DNA of 64,000 nucleotides from Bacillus spizizenii TU-B-10. GTDB lineage: Bacteria; Bacillota; Bacilli; Bacillales; Bacillaceae. The notes beneath the pieces were generated by a model. It saw only the letters and a list, made by a program, of their open reading frames with translations. It was not told the DNA's origin and searched no databases. Made by a program: the position numbers and the translations under genes. Positions 27,723-37,906 of this stretch are shown here, in pieces; position 1 is the stretch's first letter, and each line of letters starts with the position of its first letter. The stretch covers positions 1,193,001 to 1,257,000 of the forward strand of contig NC_016047.1 of assembly GCF_000227465.1 (NCBI RefSeq), in the 5' to 3' direction.

Positions 27723-27816
27723 ACCCTTTCTTCCCTTTATAGTCCTACTTCGTTACAGAGAGAAACAAGATGTACCTGTAAGCTGAACTTTCTCTTCTTA
27801 TTTTAAAAATAATTAG

Positions 27817-27831
27817 TGATAATGATTCTCA
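27817..27831. promoter_or_regulatory. Fur box of yhfQ
   Basis: TGATAATGATTCTCA is a 7-1-7 Fur-type dyad with one mismatch from TGATAATNATTATCA. It lies in the -35/spacer region of a promoter with TATACT at 27840-27845, so Fur would repress yhfQ when iron is sufficient. Confidence 0.88.
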
Positions 27832-27897
27832 TTCCGTGTTATACTATCTTTTGGACATCTTAATCTTAGAAACTACATACAGGAGAGACTGGAACGT

Positions 27898-28869
27898 ATG
27901 AAAAAAACACTGATTATTCTTACAGTTTTACTTCTTTCTGTTCTAACGGCTGCCTGCTCGTCTTCAAGCGGCAATCAAAACAGCAAAGAACATAAAGTGG
28001 CGGTAACACATGATTTAGGGAAGACAAATGTGCCTAAGCATCAGAAGCGGGTTGTTGTTCTTGAGCTTGGTTTTATCGACACACTGCTCGATCTCGGCAT
28101 TACGCCTGTCGGGGTTGCCGATGACAATAAAGCGAAGCAGCTGATCAACAAGGATGTGCTGAAGAAAATTGACGGCTACACATCTGTCGGCACTCGCTCA
28201 CAGCCAAGCATGGAAAAAATCGCTTCATTAAAACCCGATTTAATTATTGCTGACACGACCCGGCATAAGAAAGTATACGATCAGCTGAAAAAAATCGCGC
28301 CGACCATTGGGCTTGATAATTTAAATGCTGATTATCAGGATACAATTGACGCTTCACTTACGATTGCAAAAGCAGTCGGCAAGGAGAAGGAAATGGAGAA
28401 AAAACTGACAGCGCATGAAGAAAAGCTTAGCGAGACAAAGCAGAAAATCAGCGCTAACAGCCAGTCCGTCCTTTTGATCGGAAATACAAATGATACGATT
28501 ATGGCAAGAGATGAAAATTTCTTTACATCAAGACTTTTAACACAGGTCGGTTATCGATATGCGATCAGCACGTCAGAAAACAGCGAATCAAGCAATGGCG
28601 GCGACTCAGTGAACATGAAAATGACACTTGAGCAGCTGCTGAAAACAGATCCGGATGTGATCATCCTGATGACAGGAAAAACAGATGACATCGATGCGGA
28701 CGGCAAACGCCCGATCGAAAAGAATGTACTTTGGAAGAAGCTGAAGGCAGTGAAAAACGGACATGTGTACCACGTGGACCGTGCGGTGTGGTCTCTGCGC
28801 CGCAGTGTGGACGGAGCGAATGCTATTTTGGATGAGCTTCAGAAAGAGATGCCGGCTGATAAGAAATAA
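27898..28869 (+). CDS. yhfQ: Iron-siderophore/citrate-binding lipoprotein
   Basis: A 323-aa periplasmic-binding-protein-like lipoprotein of the FecB/FhuD class. The signal peptide ends in the lipobox LTAAC, with Cys20 as the lipidated residue. The class III SBP signature continues with RVVVLELGFIDTLLDLGITPVGV, SMEKIASLKPDLIIAD and DPDVIILMTG. It would deliver ferric chelates to an ABC permease encoded elsewhere, since no permease genes are adjacent. The Fur box supports iron control. Exact ligand uncertain; citrate-type is commonly annotated. Confidence 0.9.
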   Translation: MKKTLIILTVLLLSVLTAACSSSSGNQNSKEHKVAVTHDLGKTNVPKHQKRVVVLELGFIDTLLDLGITPVGVADDNKAKQLINKDVLKKIDGYTSVGTRSQPSMEKIASLKPDLIIADTTRHKKVYDQLKKIAPTIGLDNLNADYQDTIDASLTIAKAVGKEKEMEKKLTAHEEKLSETKQKISANSQSVLLIGNTNDTIMARDENFFTSRLLTQVGYRYAISTSENSESSNGGDSVNMKMTLEQLLKTDPDVIILMTGKTDDIDADGKRPIEKNVLWKKLKAVKNGHVYHVDRAVWSLRRSVDGANAILDELQKEMPADKK

Positions 28870-28872
28870 AAG

Positions 28873-28903
28873 AAAAGACAGGCGTTTCGCCTGTCTTTTT
28901 CTT
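28873..28903. terminator. Bidirectional terminator yhfQ/phoE
   Basis: AAAAGACAGGCG pairs with CGCCTGTCTTTT around TTT, between the convergent genes. Confidence 0.92.
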
Positions 28904-29483
28904 ATTTGATAAAGCCGGATAAGTGGCTGTTAATATTATAGTCTTTAATCCGCCATTTCTCTTCTGCGAATTCAATGTTGCTGAGGCAGGCATTGACGAG
29001 GCGCGTGCTTTGTAGCTCTGGGTCACCCCCGGAAATTTCCGTCAGCAGTGCGTGAATCGCTGCGCCGTGCGCGACGATCAGCACCTTTTTGTTTGGATAC
29101 GCCTGATTCACTTTTACCAAACCGCCCATCAGCCTGTCAGTGAGTTCTTCCAGCGTTTCCATATTCGGATAGTTTTTATCCGGATAGCGCTTTGTCCGTT
29201 CTTCCAACAGCATGCCCTCCGCATCTCCGTAATCGCGTTCCTTAAAATCATCCATCTCGACAATCGGAAGATGCAGATATTCATTAATGATTTCCGCGGT
29301 TCTTTTCGCTCTTTTCAGCGGGCTCGTCACAATAATATCCCAAGAGAAATCCTTTACATATTCTCCGGTTTCTCTTGCTTGGCGTTCACCTGTCGCGTTC
29401 AGCGGGATATCGGTTTTGCCTTGGCATTTTTGCTGCAGGTTCCAATCGGTTTCTCCATGTCTTACTAAGCAAACGGCTGTCAT
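28902..29483 (-). CDS. phoE: Histidine phosphatase (phosphoglycerate mutase-like)
   Basis: A 193-aa broad-specificity phosphatase of the PGAM branch of the histidine phosphatase superfamily (YhfR/PhoE type). The catalytic histidine is in CLVRHGETDWN (His9), partner arginine in TSPLKRAKRTAE (about 54-65), acid in FKERDYGDAEG (about 81-91), and the second histidine in VAHGAAIHALL. The short length excludes a true glycolytic mutase. Minus-strand ATG 29483 is preceded by AGGAAGGGG. Confidence 0.88.
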   Translation of the reverse strand: MTAVCLVRHGETDWNLQQKCQGKTDIPLNATGERQARETGEYVKDFSWDIIVTSPLKRAKRTAEIINEYLHLPIVEMDDFKERDYGDAEGMLLEERTKRYPDKNYPNMETLEELTDRLMGGLVKVNQAYPNKKVLIVAHGAAIHALLTEISGGDPELQSTRLVNACLSNIEFAEEKWRIKDYNINSHLSGFIK

Positions 29484-29553
29484 AAAATCCCCTTCCTGAC
29501 TTTGGTCATATCGCTATTATACTAAATCAAAAGCACGCATCCTATGAAAAAGC

Positions 29554-30648
29554 CTATGCAAGAACTTCAAATAATAAAGCCAGTCCGATTCCGCCGCCGC
29601 TTCCGATGGCCGCAACGGCATATTGACAGTCTGTCCGTCTTTGCGTTTCATAAAACAATCTGGTTACCAGAGCTGCACCCGATGCGCCGTACGGATGGCC
29701 GAGAGCTAATGCGCCGCCGCGCACATTGATTTTTGAAAAGGGGATGCCGAGTTCTTGCGAGCAGACACAAATTTTGACGGCAAAGGCTTCATTGATCTCA
29801 TATAAATCGATATCATCAGGTGTTACATCGTGTGCAGTTAAAAGCTTCCGGATCGCATCAACCGGCGCCGCGGGCGGATAGTTCGGGTGAATCCCGCTGA
29901 CAGCACTGCCGATAAACCGGAGCACTGGCTTAAGCCCTAGGGCTGCAGCTTTTTCTTCTTCCATTACAAGGAGAGCGGCCGCTCCGTCTGATATGCCGCT
30001 GCTGTTGGCTGCTGTAACCGTTCCGGAGCTGGTGTCGAAAATCGGTTTTGCACGGGAAATAATCGCTTCTATCGGCCGCTTTTTCAGAAATGCTTCATCC
30101 ATCTCCAATTCGCCGAGAGGAACAATTTCTTCACGGTAAAATCCTCCATCATGCGCGTTTCTGCTGCGTTGATGGCTGAGAAGCGCGTATTCATCCTGCA
30201 TGCTTCTGCTGATGGAATAGCGTGCTGCCGTATATTCGGCTGCGATGCCCATGTCGGGATCACCGATCGCATTTGGAGAAAAGCGGGCCCGTTCTGAAAA
30301 AGGTGATTGGCTGCTGCTTTCTGAGCCGCCCGCGATATACATCGTGCCGACTCCGGCTTGAATGAGACTGCAGGCATAGCGCACAGCTTCAAGGCCGGAG
30401 CCGCACTGTCTGTCAATCGTCATACCGGGAACCGATAAAGGCAGTCCGGCTTGCAGAGCTGACAGCCTAGCGAGGTTGCCGCCTCTGCCGGTCGCGTTTC
30501 CGAGAATCACTTCATCAATTTGATCCCCTAGCTTTCGGCTGAGACAGCTTATGATGGGAGCCGCCAAATCCTCCGGTAGAAAGGGCTTTAGCAGCCCATT
30601 TTGTTTTCCAAAGATCGTTCGTTTTGCATCAACAATAACCGCATTCAA
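29554..30648 (-). CDS. yhfS: Thiolase-family protein lacking the usual second cysteine
   Basis: A 364-aa thiolase-fold enzyme. The acyl-accepting cysteine is in DRQCGSGLEAV (about residue 83), and NEAFAV and GGALALGHPYGASGA are intact. The usual C-terminal CxGGGxG motif reads AIGSGGGIG, so the second catalytic cysteine is absent. A start at TTG 30648 is chosen, since GGTG precedes it; a GTG at 30660 is also in frame. The start overlaps the yhfT stop, in the bioYB-yhfT-yhfS operon. Confidence 0.85.
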   Translation of the reverse strand: MNAVIVDAKRTIFGKQNGLLKPFLPEDLAAPIISCLSRKLGDQIDEVILGNATGRGGNLARLSALQAGLPLSVPGMTIDRQCGSGLEAVRYACSLIQAGVGTMYIAGGSESSSQSPFSERARFSPNAIGDPDMGIAAEYTAARYSISRSMQDEYALLSHQRSRNAHDGGFYREEIVPLGELEMDEAFLKKRPIEAIISRAKPIFDTSSGTVTAANSSGISDGAAALLVMEEEKAAALGLKPVLRFIGSAVSGIHPNYPPAAPVDAIRKLLTAHDVTPDDIDLYEINEAFAVKICVCSQELGIPFSKINVRGGALALGHPYGASGAALVTRLFYETQRRTDCQYAVAAIGSGGGIGLALLFEVLA

Positions 30649-30649
30649 G

Positions 30650-32095
30650 TTACACTGCACCTTCTTCTAGCCATTTCCTCACGCTGGAACGGGCAATTTT
30701 TCCGCTGCTCGTTTCTGGCAAGGAGTCAGTAAATACCCATTTTTTCGGGATTTTGTAGGCTGCCAGTTTCTGTTTGCACCAGGCTTTCAGCTTTCTGGCA
30801 TCAGTGTTTCCGTGAACGACAGCTACAGCGATTTCTCCCCAATACTCGTCAGGGATTCCAACGACAGCCGCGTTTTCAACCTCTGCACAGGAGAGAAGCA
30901 CACGTTCAACCTCTTCTGGGAAAATATTTAATCCTCCGTATACGATCATCCCGTTTTCTCTTCCTGATATGTATAGAAAGCCATCCTCATCGATACAGCC
31001 CATATCATCTACTGTCATCCACCCGGATTCATGTGGTGCGCTGCCGTTGACATAGCCGGAAAACCTCATTGGGCTTTTGACAAATATTTTTCCGATTTCC
31101 CCCGGCTGACAGCGTTCCCCGGCAGCATTGCGGATTTCAATCTGGACGTTGTGAAACGGGCGGCCGGCTGAATGCGGCTTCCGTTTGCTATCTTCCGGAG
31201 TGGAATATGTCACAAAGCTAAGCTCTGATGTGCCGTAAAAATCGTATAGCTTGAGATGGGGCCATGTAGCGGCGAGCTTCTTCTTAGATTCTTCCGGCCA
31301 GTCTGCACCCGATGAAATGATTTTGATGGGACTGTTGGGAAAGGCCGTAACACGGGTGAGGGCGTCTGTCATTGTCGGTACGGTATAGAGAACGCTGATG
31401 GATTCACGGCTCAGCCATTCCTTCGTTTGGACAGGCGAAAACTTTTTCAACAAACAAACGGTTCCTCCCAGAAACAAGGTGCTGACAGCCCCATATAGGA
31501 AGTGAGAGGACATTAACGTCCCGGGAATCAGAACCTTATCATCTGATGAAATCGAAAAATCTGTTTCCGTACAGGTAAAGCTCTCCATCCAAGAGCGGTG
31601 AGAACGCGTAAAGGCCTTCGGTTTTCCTGTCGAGCCTGACGTAAATCCCATATAAAAAGGGTGCTCGGGATTAATGGTAGGCAAGAGAGCGGCGGATGCT
31701 TCAGAAATATCTGCCATACAGTGATCCAGCAAAACAACATGTGTCTTGCTATCTGTCAGTTTGTTTTTGAAAAAGGCTGAAGTAATCACAAGATCCGCAT
31801 CGCTTATGGACAGACGCTCCTTGCATTCAGCCGCGCTCCAGCGTGTGTCGATGGGAACAGCCGTGCATCCTGCCGCTGCAGCTCCGGCAAACAGCTGTAA
31901 AAACGCCAGGCTGTTCGGGAGCAGGATCGCCACACGGTTCGACATGCTCGGCTGCGGCCGCGACCGCAGCCAATTTGCGGTTTGAGAGACGAGCTGAGCC
32001 CAATCCCGGTACGTGATTTGCTCCGATTCAGTTTGGATCGCCACACGGCCGGGCGATTTTTCCGCAATAGATGAATAGGTATGAGTTATTGTCAT
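30650..32095 (-). CDS. yhfT: AMP-dependent acyl-CoA synthetase-like ligase
   Basis: A 481-aa ANL-superfamily adenylate-forming enzyme. Motifs are MGFTSGSTGKPKAFTRSH near 150, YDFYGTSELSF near 280, a conserved adenylation Asp in VDDMGCIDEDGFLYISGRENGMIVYGG near 365-390, and the catalytic Lys in PETSSGKIARSS near the C-terminus. Regulation with biotin transporter bioYB suggests it activates a carboxylate in a biotin-related route, possibly a pimelate or fatty-acid precursor, but this is inferred. AAAGGAGGCTAATTTC precedes ATG 32095. It is 4 bp from bioYB. Confidence 0.88.
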   Translation of the reverse strand: MTITHTYSSIAEKSPGRVAIQTESEQITYRDWAQLVSQTANWLRSRPQPSMSNRVAILLPNSLAFLQLFAGAAAAGCTAVPIDTRWSAAECKERLSISDADLVITSAFFKNKLTDSKTHVVLLDHCMADISEASAALLPTINPEHPFYMGFTSGSTGKPKAFTRSHRSWMESFTCTETDFSISSDDKVLIPGTLMSSHFLYGAVSTLFLGGTVCLLKKFSPVQTKEWLSRESISVLYTVPTMTDALTRVTAFPNSPIKIISSGADWPEESKKKLAATWPHLKLYDFYGTSELSFVTYSTPEDSKRKPHSAGRPFHNVQIEIRNAAGERCQPGEIGKIFVKSPMRFSGYVNGSAPHESGWMTVDDMGCIDEDGFLYISGRENGMIVYGGLNIFPEEVERVLLSCAEVENAAVVGIPDEYWGEIAVAVVHGNTDARKLKAWCKQKLAAYKIPKKWVFTDSLPETSSGKIARSSVRKWLEEGAV

Positions 32096-32099
32096 GAAA

Positions 32100-32660
32100 T
32101 TAGCCTCCTTTCGTAAACTTCGTATCAGAAAGAGACAAGGCTTGGGTGATTTTTATCGCCAGAAACGCAGATACAGCCGCTTTTATCAAATCACCAGGCA
32201 CATATGCAAGGCTCATGAAGGCGGCCTGTGACAAATCAATATCCATCATGACAGCTTGTACAGGTATACCGAGCAGGTAAATAAAGATGATGCCGAATAC
32301 AATATGAGTGAAAAAGAGACGCAATGGAGTCACCTTTCGCAGTCTGCAAACAGCTAAACTGATCAGCCATGAGGCGAAGGGATAAGCGATCAAAAAGCCT
32401 GCGCTCGGTCCGAAAAAAACCCCAAACCCGCCTCGTCCGCCGGGCAAAAGCGGCGCTCCGAAGGCGACGAGCAGCAAAAAGACAAGCTGGCTTAAGAAAG
32501 CAGACTTAGGCTTGAGGATGCTGCCTGCCAGCATGACACCAAGCGTTTGTAATGTAATCGGAACGGGTGTAAAGGATAAGAAGAGAGGGGGCATAAAACC
32601 CAACACGGCCATCAACGCAGTGAAAATGGCAATATGCATCATGTCTATTAATCTAAGCAT
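32100..32660 (-). CDS. bioYB: Biotin transporter substrate-binding subunit BioY
   Basis: A 186-aa S component of an ECF-type or solitary biotin transporter, with about six membrane helices. Family motifs are FTPVPITLQTLGVMLAG (about 29-45), and GRGGFGVFFGPSAGFLIAYPFASWL (about 75-99), typical of BioY. GGAGGATTTC precedes ATG 32660. It is the first gene of a BirA-controlled operon with yhfT and yhfS. Also called yhfU. No ECF ATPase genes are nearby, so it works alone or with the shared module. Confidence 0.93.
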   Translation of the reverse strand: MLRLIDMMHIAIFTALMAVLGFMPPLFLSFTPVPITLQTLGVMLAGSILKPKSAFLSQLVFLLLVAFGAPLLPGGRGGFGVFFGPSAGFLIAYPFASWLISLAVCRLRKVTPLRLFFTHIVFGIIFIYLLGIPVQAVMMDIDLSQAAFMSLAYVPGDLIKAAVSAFLAIKITQALSLSDTKFTKGG

Positions 32661-32718
32661 GTGAAATCCTCCAAACAGTAATAAAATATGGTTATACAAT
32701 AAATGCAGGCTATTACTA

Positions 32719-32747
32719 TGTCAACTTATTTTTGATTTTAGTTAACA
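32719..32747 (-). promoter_or_regulatory. BirA operator/promoter of bioYB-yhfT-yhfS
   Basis: On the minus strand TGTTAAC, 15 bases, GTTGACA form a BirA dyad with one mismatch between half-sites (32741-32747 and 32719-32725). TTGACA within the second half-site is also the -35 of a promoter with TATTGT 17 bases downstream, so biotinylated BirA would block it. Confidence 0.88.
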
Positions 32748-32758
32748 TAATAGACGTG

Positions 32759-32790
32759 AAAAAACCGGCTGCTTGGCAGACCGGTTTTTG
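32759..32790 (-). terminator. Terminator of hemAT
   Basis: AAAAACCGG / CCGGTTTTTT stem with a 12-nt loop just downstream of hemAT on the minus strand. Confidence 0.85.
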
Positions 32791-32794
32791 ATAT

Positions 32795-34231
<1,437 letters not shown>

Positions 34232-34232
<1 letters not shown>

Positions 34233-35761
34233 TAATCGAGATCTATTTGTTTTAATGGTTTGATGGCCGGTCCCTCCACAACTTCACCGGTTGGCTTAAA
34301 GCGTGATCCGTGGCACGGACAATCCCACGTATGCTCGCCGTCGTTCCACTCGACCTCACAGCCTAAATGGGTGCACGTCGTATCGACGAGATGGAGGCAG
34401 CCTGTTTCATCTCTGAATGCTCCCGCACGTCTGCCGTTAATGGTGACGGCTTTTCCTTCACCCGGCGCAATCTCTTCAAATTGGACGTCGGGCTTTTCAA
34501 GCTTTCCTTTAATAAAATGTTTGGCGACATCGGCATTGTATGAGATCACTTTCTGCAGTCCGGGATTCAGATGGAAACGGGACGGCGTAAATATGCTTTC
34601 GTATGGATTATCTTTTCTCTCTACAAGGTCTGACAATAGAGTGGCCGCAACCCCTGATGACGTCATGCCCCATTTTTTGAACCCGGTCGCTACTAGAATA
34701 TTGTCCTCATTTTCCGACATCGGCCCGATAAATGGGATTTTGTCAATTGTCACGAGATCCTGAGTGGACCAGTAATATGGGATGCTTTCGATGCCGATGG
34801 TGCTTTCGGCCAGCTGTCTCAGTGTTTCATAATGTGTAGACATGTCTTTTCCCTGGCCTGTTTTATGGCTTACCCCGCTGAAGAGAACCAGCTTTTCACC
34901 GTTTACAACCGTATAGCGGAGCGCCACTGACGGCTGATCGATACTTAAATACATGCCCTCGGGATATTCGATCTTCGGCTTGATGGCGAGGACATAAGAT
35001 CTGTCAGAGTACATTCTCGTAGCATATAATCCGCCTCCGTCGTAAAAAGGGAAGTGGGAACAGCATATGATAAAGCGGCTCTTAATGGAGTGCCGGCTTT
35101 TTGTTACCACTTCTGGCCTTTCTCCTTTTTTGATATCAAGCGCAACGGTCTCTTCATAAATCCGTCCGCCTTTTTGAACAATCTGATCCAGAAGCGCCTT
35201 TAAGTATTGCAGCGGATGAAATTGGGCTTGATTTTTCATGACAAGCGCCAGCTTAGAACCTAAGGGAATCGGAAGATCCTTGATAAGGTCTCTTTCAATT
35301 CCGAGCTTTGTGTATGCCTCATGCTCAGTGCGGATTTTTTGTACAGCATTTTCTTTTGCTGTGTAAAGATAAGCGTCTTGTTCGATCCATTCGCAATCAA
35401 TTTGATGTTCATCCACAATGCCTTTTATGTAATCAATTGCGTTTTGATTTGCTTCATAATAAAGCCTCGCGTGATTCAAACCAAAATTGCGGATAAATTC
35501 ATCGTATATCATGTCATGCTGGGCGGTTATTTTAGCGGTTGTATGGGCAGTGGTGCCGTTGAGAACCTGATTTGCTTCAATCAAGACGACACGGAAGCCT
35601 CTCTTCGTGAGTTCGTACGCCGTTGTGATTCCCGTAATCCCGCCTCCGATAATGGTGACGTCACATTCAGTATCCTCTTGAAGCGCCGGAAAAGAAGGCA
35701 GGTCAGTTGATGTTTTCCAGTATGTTTCAGGTGCTTCCTTTGCAAAATATGGATTAGCCAA
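34232..35761 (-). CDS. yhfW: FAD-dependent oxidoreductase with Rieske domain
   Basis: A 509-aa fusion. The N-terminal DadA/glycine-oxidase-like FAD domain starts with DVTIIGGGITGITTAYEL (about 34-51) and VLIEANQV. A C-terminal Rieske [2Fe-2S] domain shows CTHLGC near residue 457 and CPCHGSRF near 477, supplying the Cys/His ligand pairs. Such fusions oxidise an amine or other donor and pass electrons to the cluster; substrate unknown. GATGGGAGGTATC precedes ATG 35761. It is divergent from yhxC. Confidence 0.9.
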
Positions 35762-35872
35762 GCCATGATACCTCCCATCAGATTTATTCTTAATTTTTCC
35801 ATATTATATCTTTTCATACATAGGAGGCAGGGATTGTTCATAACATAATAGGGTTGAAAAGGAGTGATTTCA

Positions 35873-36730
35873 TTGGCGAATCAAAAAAAGAAAACATTGC
35901 CGCCTCAGCACCAGAACCAGCAGCCGGGTTTTGAATATCTCATGGATCCCCGTCCGGTTTTTGATAAGCCGAAGAAAGCGAAAAAATTAGAGGGCAAAAC
36001 CGCTATCATTACTGGAGGAGACAGCGGGATCGGACGCGCTGTATCGGTGTTATTCGCAAAAGAAGGGGCTAATGTGGTCATTGTGTATTTGAATGAGCAT
36101 CAGGACGCTGAGGAGACAAAGCAGTATGTAGAAAAGGAAGGGGTAAAATGCCTGCTGATTGCAGGAGATATCGGAGATGAAGCGTTTTGCAATGATGTGG
36201 TCATGCAGGCAAGCCAAGCGTTTCCGTCGATTGATATATTGGTCAACAATGCAGCTGAGCAGCATGTCCAGCCCAGTATTGAAAAAATCACAAGCCACCA
36301 GCTGGTCAGAACCTTCCAAACGAACATTTTCTCCATGTTTTACTTAACAAAGGCGGTGCTTCCTCATTTAAAAAAGGGAAGCTCTATCATTAATACTGCA
36401 TCAATTACCGCCTATAAAGGGAATAAAACGCTGATCGATTATTCAGCGACAAAAGGTGCGATCGTTACGTTTACAAGGTCACTTTCCCAGTCGCTTGTTC
36501 AGCAGGGCATCCGGGTTAATGCAGTAGCGCCGGGCCCCATTTGGACACCGCTTATCCCGGCCAGCTTTGCGGCAAAGGATGTGGAAGTGTTTGGTTCAGA
36601 CGTGCCGATGGAACGCCCGGGACAGCCGGTGGAAGTGGGGCCAAGCTATTTATACCTTGCCAGCGACGATTCCACCTATGTCACAGGACAGACGATTCAC
36701 GTCAATGGCGGAACAATTGTGAATGGGTAA
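35873..36730 (+). CDS. yhxC: Short-chain dehydrogenase/reductase with N-terminal extension
   Basis: A 285-aa SDR. A 40-residue Pro/Gln-rich extension precedes the Rossmann motif [11 protein letters not shown] (about 48-58), then NNAAE, catalytic Ser in NTASITAY and YSATK for the Tyr/Lys pair, with a C-terminal VNGG. This architecture matches the YghA/YdaD group. The start is TTG 35873, eight bases after GGAG; the in-frame GTG 35864 lies in that site. Substrate unknown. yhxD is a paralogue 2 kb away. Confidence 0.9.
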   Translation: MANQKKKTLPPQHQNQQPGFEYLMDPRPVFDKPKKAKKLEGKTAIITGGDSGIGRAVSVLFAKEGANVVIVYLNEHQDAEETKQYVEKEGVKCLLIAGDIGDEAFCNDVVMQASQAFPSIDILVNNAAEQHVQPSIEKITSHQLVRTFQTNIFSMFYLTKAVLPHLKKGSSIINTASITAYKGNKTLIDYSATKGAIVTFTRSLSQSLVQQGIRVNAVAPGPIWTPLIPASFAAKDVEVFGSDVPMERPGQPVEVGPSYLYLASDDSTYVTGQTIHVNGGTIVNG

Positions 36731-36733
36731 TAA

Positions 36734-36761
36734 AAAGCCAATCCTTGAGGATTGGCTTATT
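36734..36761. terminator. Bidirectional terminator yhxC/yhzC
   Basis: AAAGCCAATCC pairs with GGATTGGCTT around TTGA, between convergent genes and overlapping the yhzC stop. Confidence 0.85.
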
Positions 36762-36990
36762 CGCTCTGCTTGAGCGTTGCATATTCTTTAGAGAGCGTAA
36801 GAAACGCATCTTTATCTTTTTCGTCCAAGGCTTTGTTGATTTGGTCCGTCAGCATGGCCAGCCGACGCTTATACAAGGATTCATCGAGCACCATTTGAAT
36901 GTAGACATCCGTCATTGTGACATCAAATTCTTTTGTTTTTTGCGTGTTGCGGGACTTCATGAGCTCAGTGTACGATTTTTTCTCTTTCAT
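36757..36990 (-). CDS. yhzC: Small IDEAL-domain protein
   Basis: A 77-aa charged protein. The C-terminal part, VLDESLYKRRLAMLTDQINKALDEKDKDAFLTLSKEYATL, has the form of the IDEAL domain (LLDxALxxxDxxxFxxLxxxY) found in small Firmicutes regulators such as the N-terminus of ComK inhibitors and YpiB. ATG 36990 is used since GGGGGG precedes it by 7 bases. It is divergent from comK, 292 bp away; a regulatory link is possible but not shown. Confidence 0.75.
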   Translation of the reverse strand: MKEKKSYTELMKSRNTQKTKEFDVTMTDVYIQMVLDESLYKRRLAMLTDQINKALDEKDKDAFLTLSKEYATLKQSE

Positions 36991-37005
36991 AAAGAATCCC
37001 CCCAA

Positions 37006-37282
37006 TGCCTTTTTTATAGTATATGGATAACGGTCGAAAAAATCAATTAATTTTTATAATTTTTAGACAACTAATACTTGGCAATCTATCGACATATCCT
37101 GCAAAATGCCGTAAAACGGAAGATCTTATGAATGTAAAACCGGGTTATTACTAGTAATTTAGTACCAAAAAATATCATTAAAAGATGATTTTAGCTCATT
37201 TGTTAAAAAAACCTGTCGTTTTATAAAAACAGATGATAGATTATTAGTATAAATTTTGCAGAAAAAGGATGGAGGTCATAAT
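37006..37282. promoter_or_regulatory. comK upstream regulatory region
   Basis: This AT-rich region of about 280 bp contains the comK promoter. In B. subtilis it is bound by ComK, Rok, CodY, AbrB and DegU. A minus-strand yhzC promoter must also lie here. Only ComK boxes are annotated separately. Confidence 0.7.
37180..37222 (+). promoter_or_regulatory. ComK boxes in the comK promoter
   Basis: AAAA-N5-TTTT at 37180-37192 matches the ComK AT-box exactly. A second, AAAA-N7-TTTT, lies at 37208-37222 and is an imperfect AAAAC/GTTTT dyad. Their arrangement upstream of the start fits ComK autoactivation. Confidence 0.75.
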
Positions 37283-37861
37283 ATGAGTCAGAAAACAGAC
37301 GCACCTTTAGAATCGTATGAAGTGAGCGGCGCAACAATTGCCGTGCTGCCAGAAGAAATCGACGGCAAAATTTGTTCCAAAATTATTGAAAAAGACTGCG
37401 TGTTTTACGTCAGTATGAAGCCGCTGCAAATTGTCGACAGAAGCTGCCGGTTTTTCGGATCAAGCTATGCGGGAAGAAAAGCAGGAACTTATGAAGTGAC
37501 AAAAATTTCACACAAACCGCCGATCATGGTGGACCCTTCGAATCAAATCTTTTTATTCCCTACACTTTCTTCGACAAGACCCCAATGCGGCTGGATTTCC
37601 CATGTGCATGTGAAAGAATTCAAACCGACTGAATTCGACGATACGGAAGTGACGTTTTCGAATGGGAAAACAATGGAGCTGCCGATCTCCTGCAATTCGT
37701 TCGAGAACCAGGTATACCGGACAGCATGGCTAAGAACCAAATTCCAAGACAGAATCGAACACCGTGTGCCAAAACGGCAGGAATTTATGCTGTATCCGAA
37801 GGAAGAGCGGACGAAGATGATTTATGATTTTATTTTGCGTGAGCTCGGGGAGCGGTATTAG
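37283..37861 (+). CDS. comK: Competence transcription factor
   Basis: A 192-aa protein recognised as ComK, the master activator of genetic competence. It binds AT-boxes (AAAA-N5-TTTT) as a tetramer and activates DNA-uptake and recombination genes, including addAB further along this window. ATG 37283 follows GGAGGTCATA; the in-frame codons upstream have no site. Compared with the 168 protein as remembered there are a few substitutions (for example Cys in LPISCNSF). Stability is controlled by MecA/ClpCP, and expression by Rok, CodY, AbrB and itself. Confidence 0.96.
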   Translation: MSQKTDAPLESYEVSGATIAVLPEEIDGKICSKIIEKDCVFYVSMKPLQIVDRSCRFFGSSYAGRKAGTYEVTKISHKPPIMVDPSNQIFLFPTLSSTRPQCGWISHVHVKEFKPTEFDDTEVTFSNGKTMELPISCNSFENQVYRTAWLRTKFQDRIEHRVPKRQEFMLYPKEERTKMIYDFILRELGERY

Positions 37862-37867
37862 AAAAAA

Positions 37868-37900
37868 GAAAGGAGCTGACCAAACAGGGCAGCTCCTTCT
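37868..37900. terminator. Terminator between comK and yhxD
   Basis: AAAGGAGCTG pairs with CAGCTCCTTC around an 11-nt loop between convergent genes. Confidence 0.7.
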
Positions 37901-37906
37901 CCTGCT

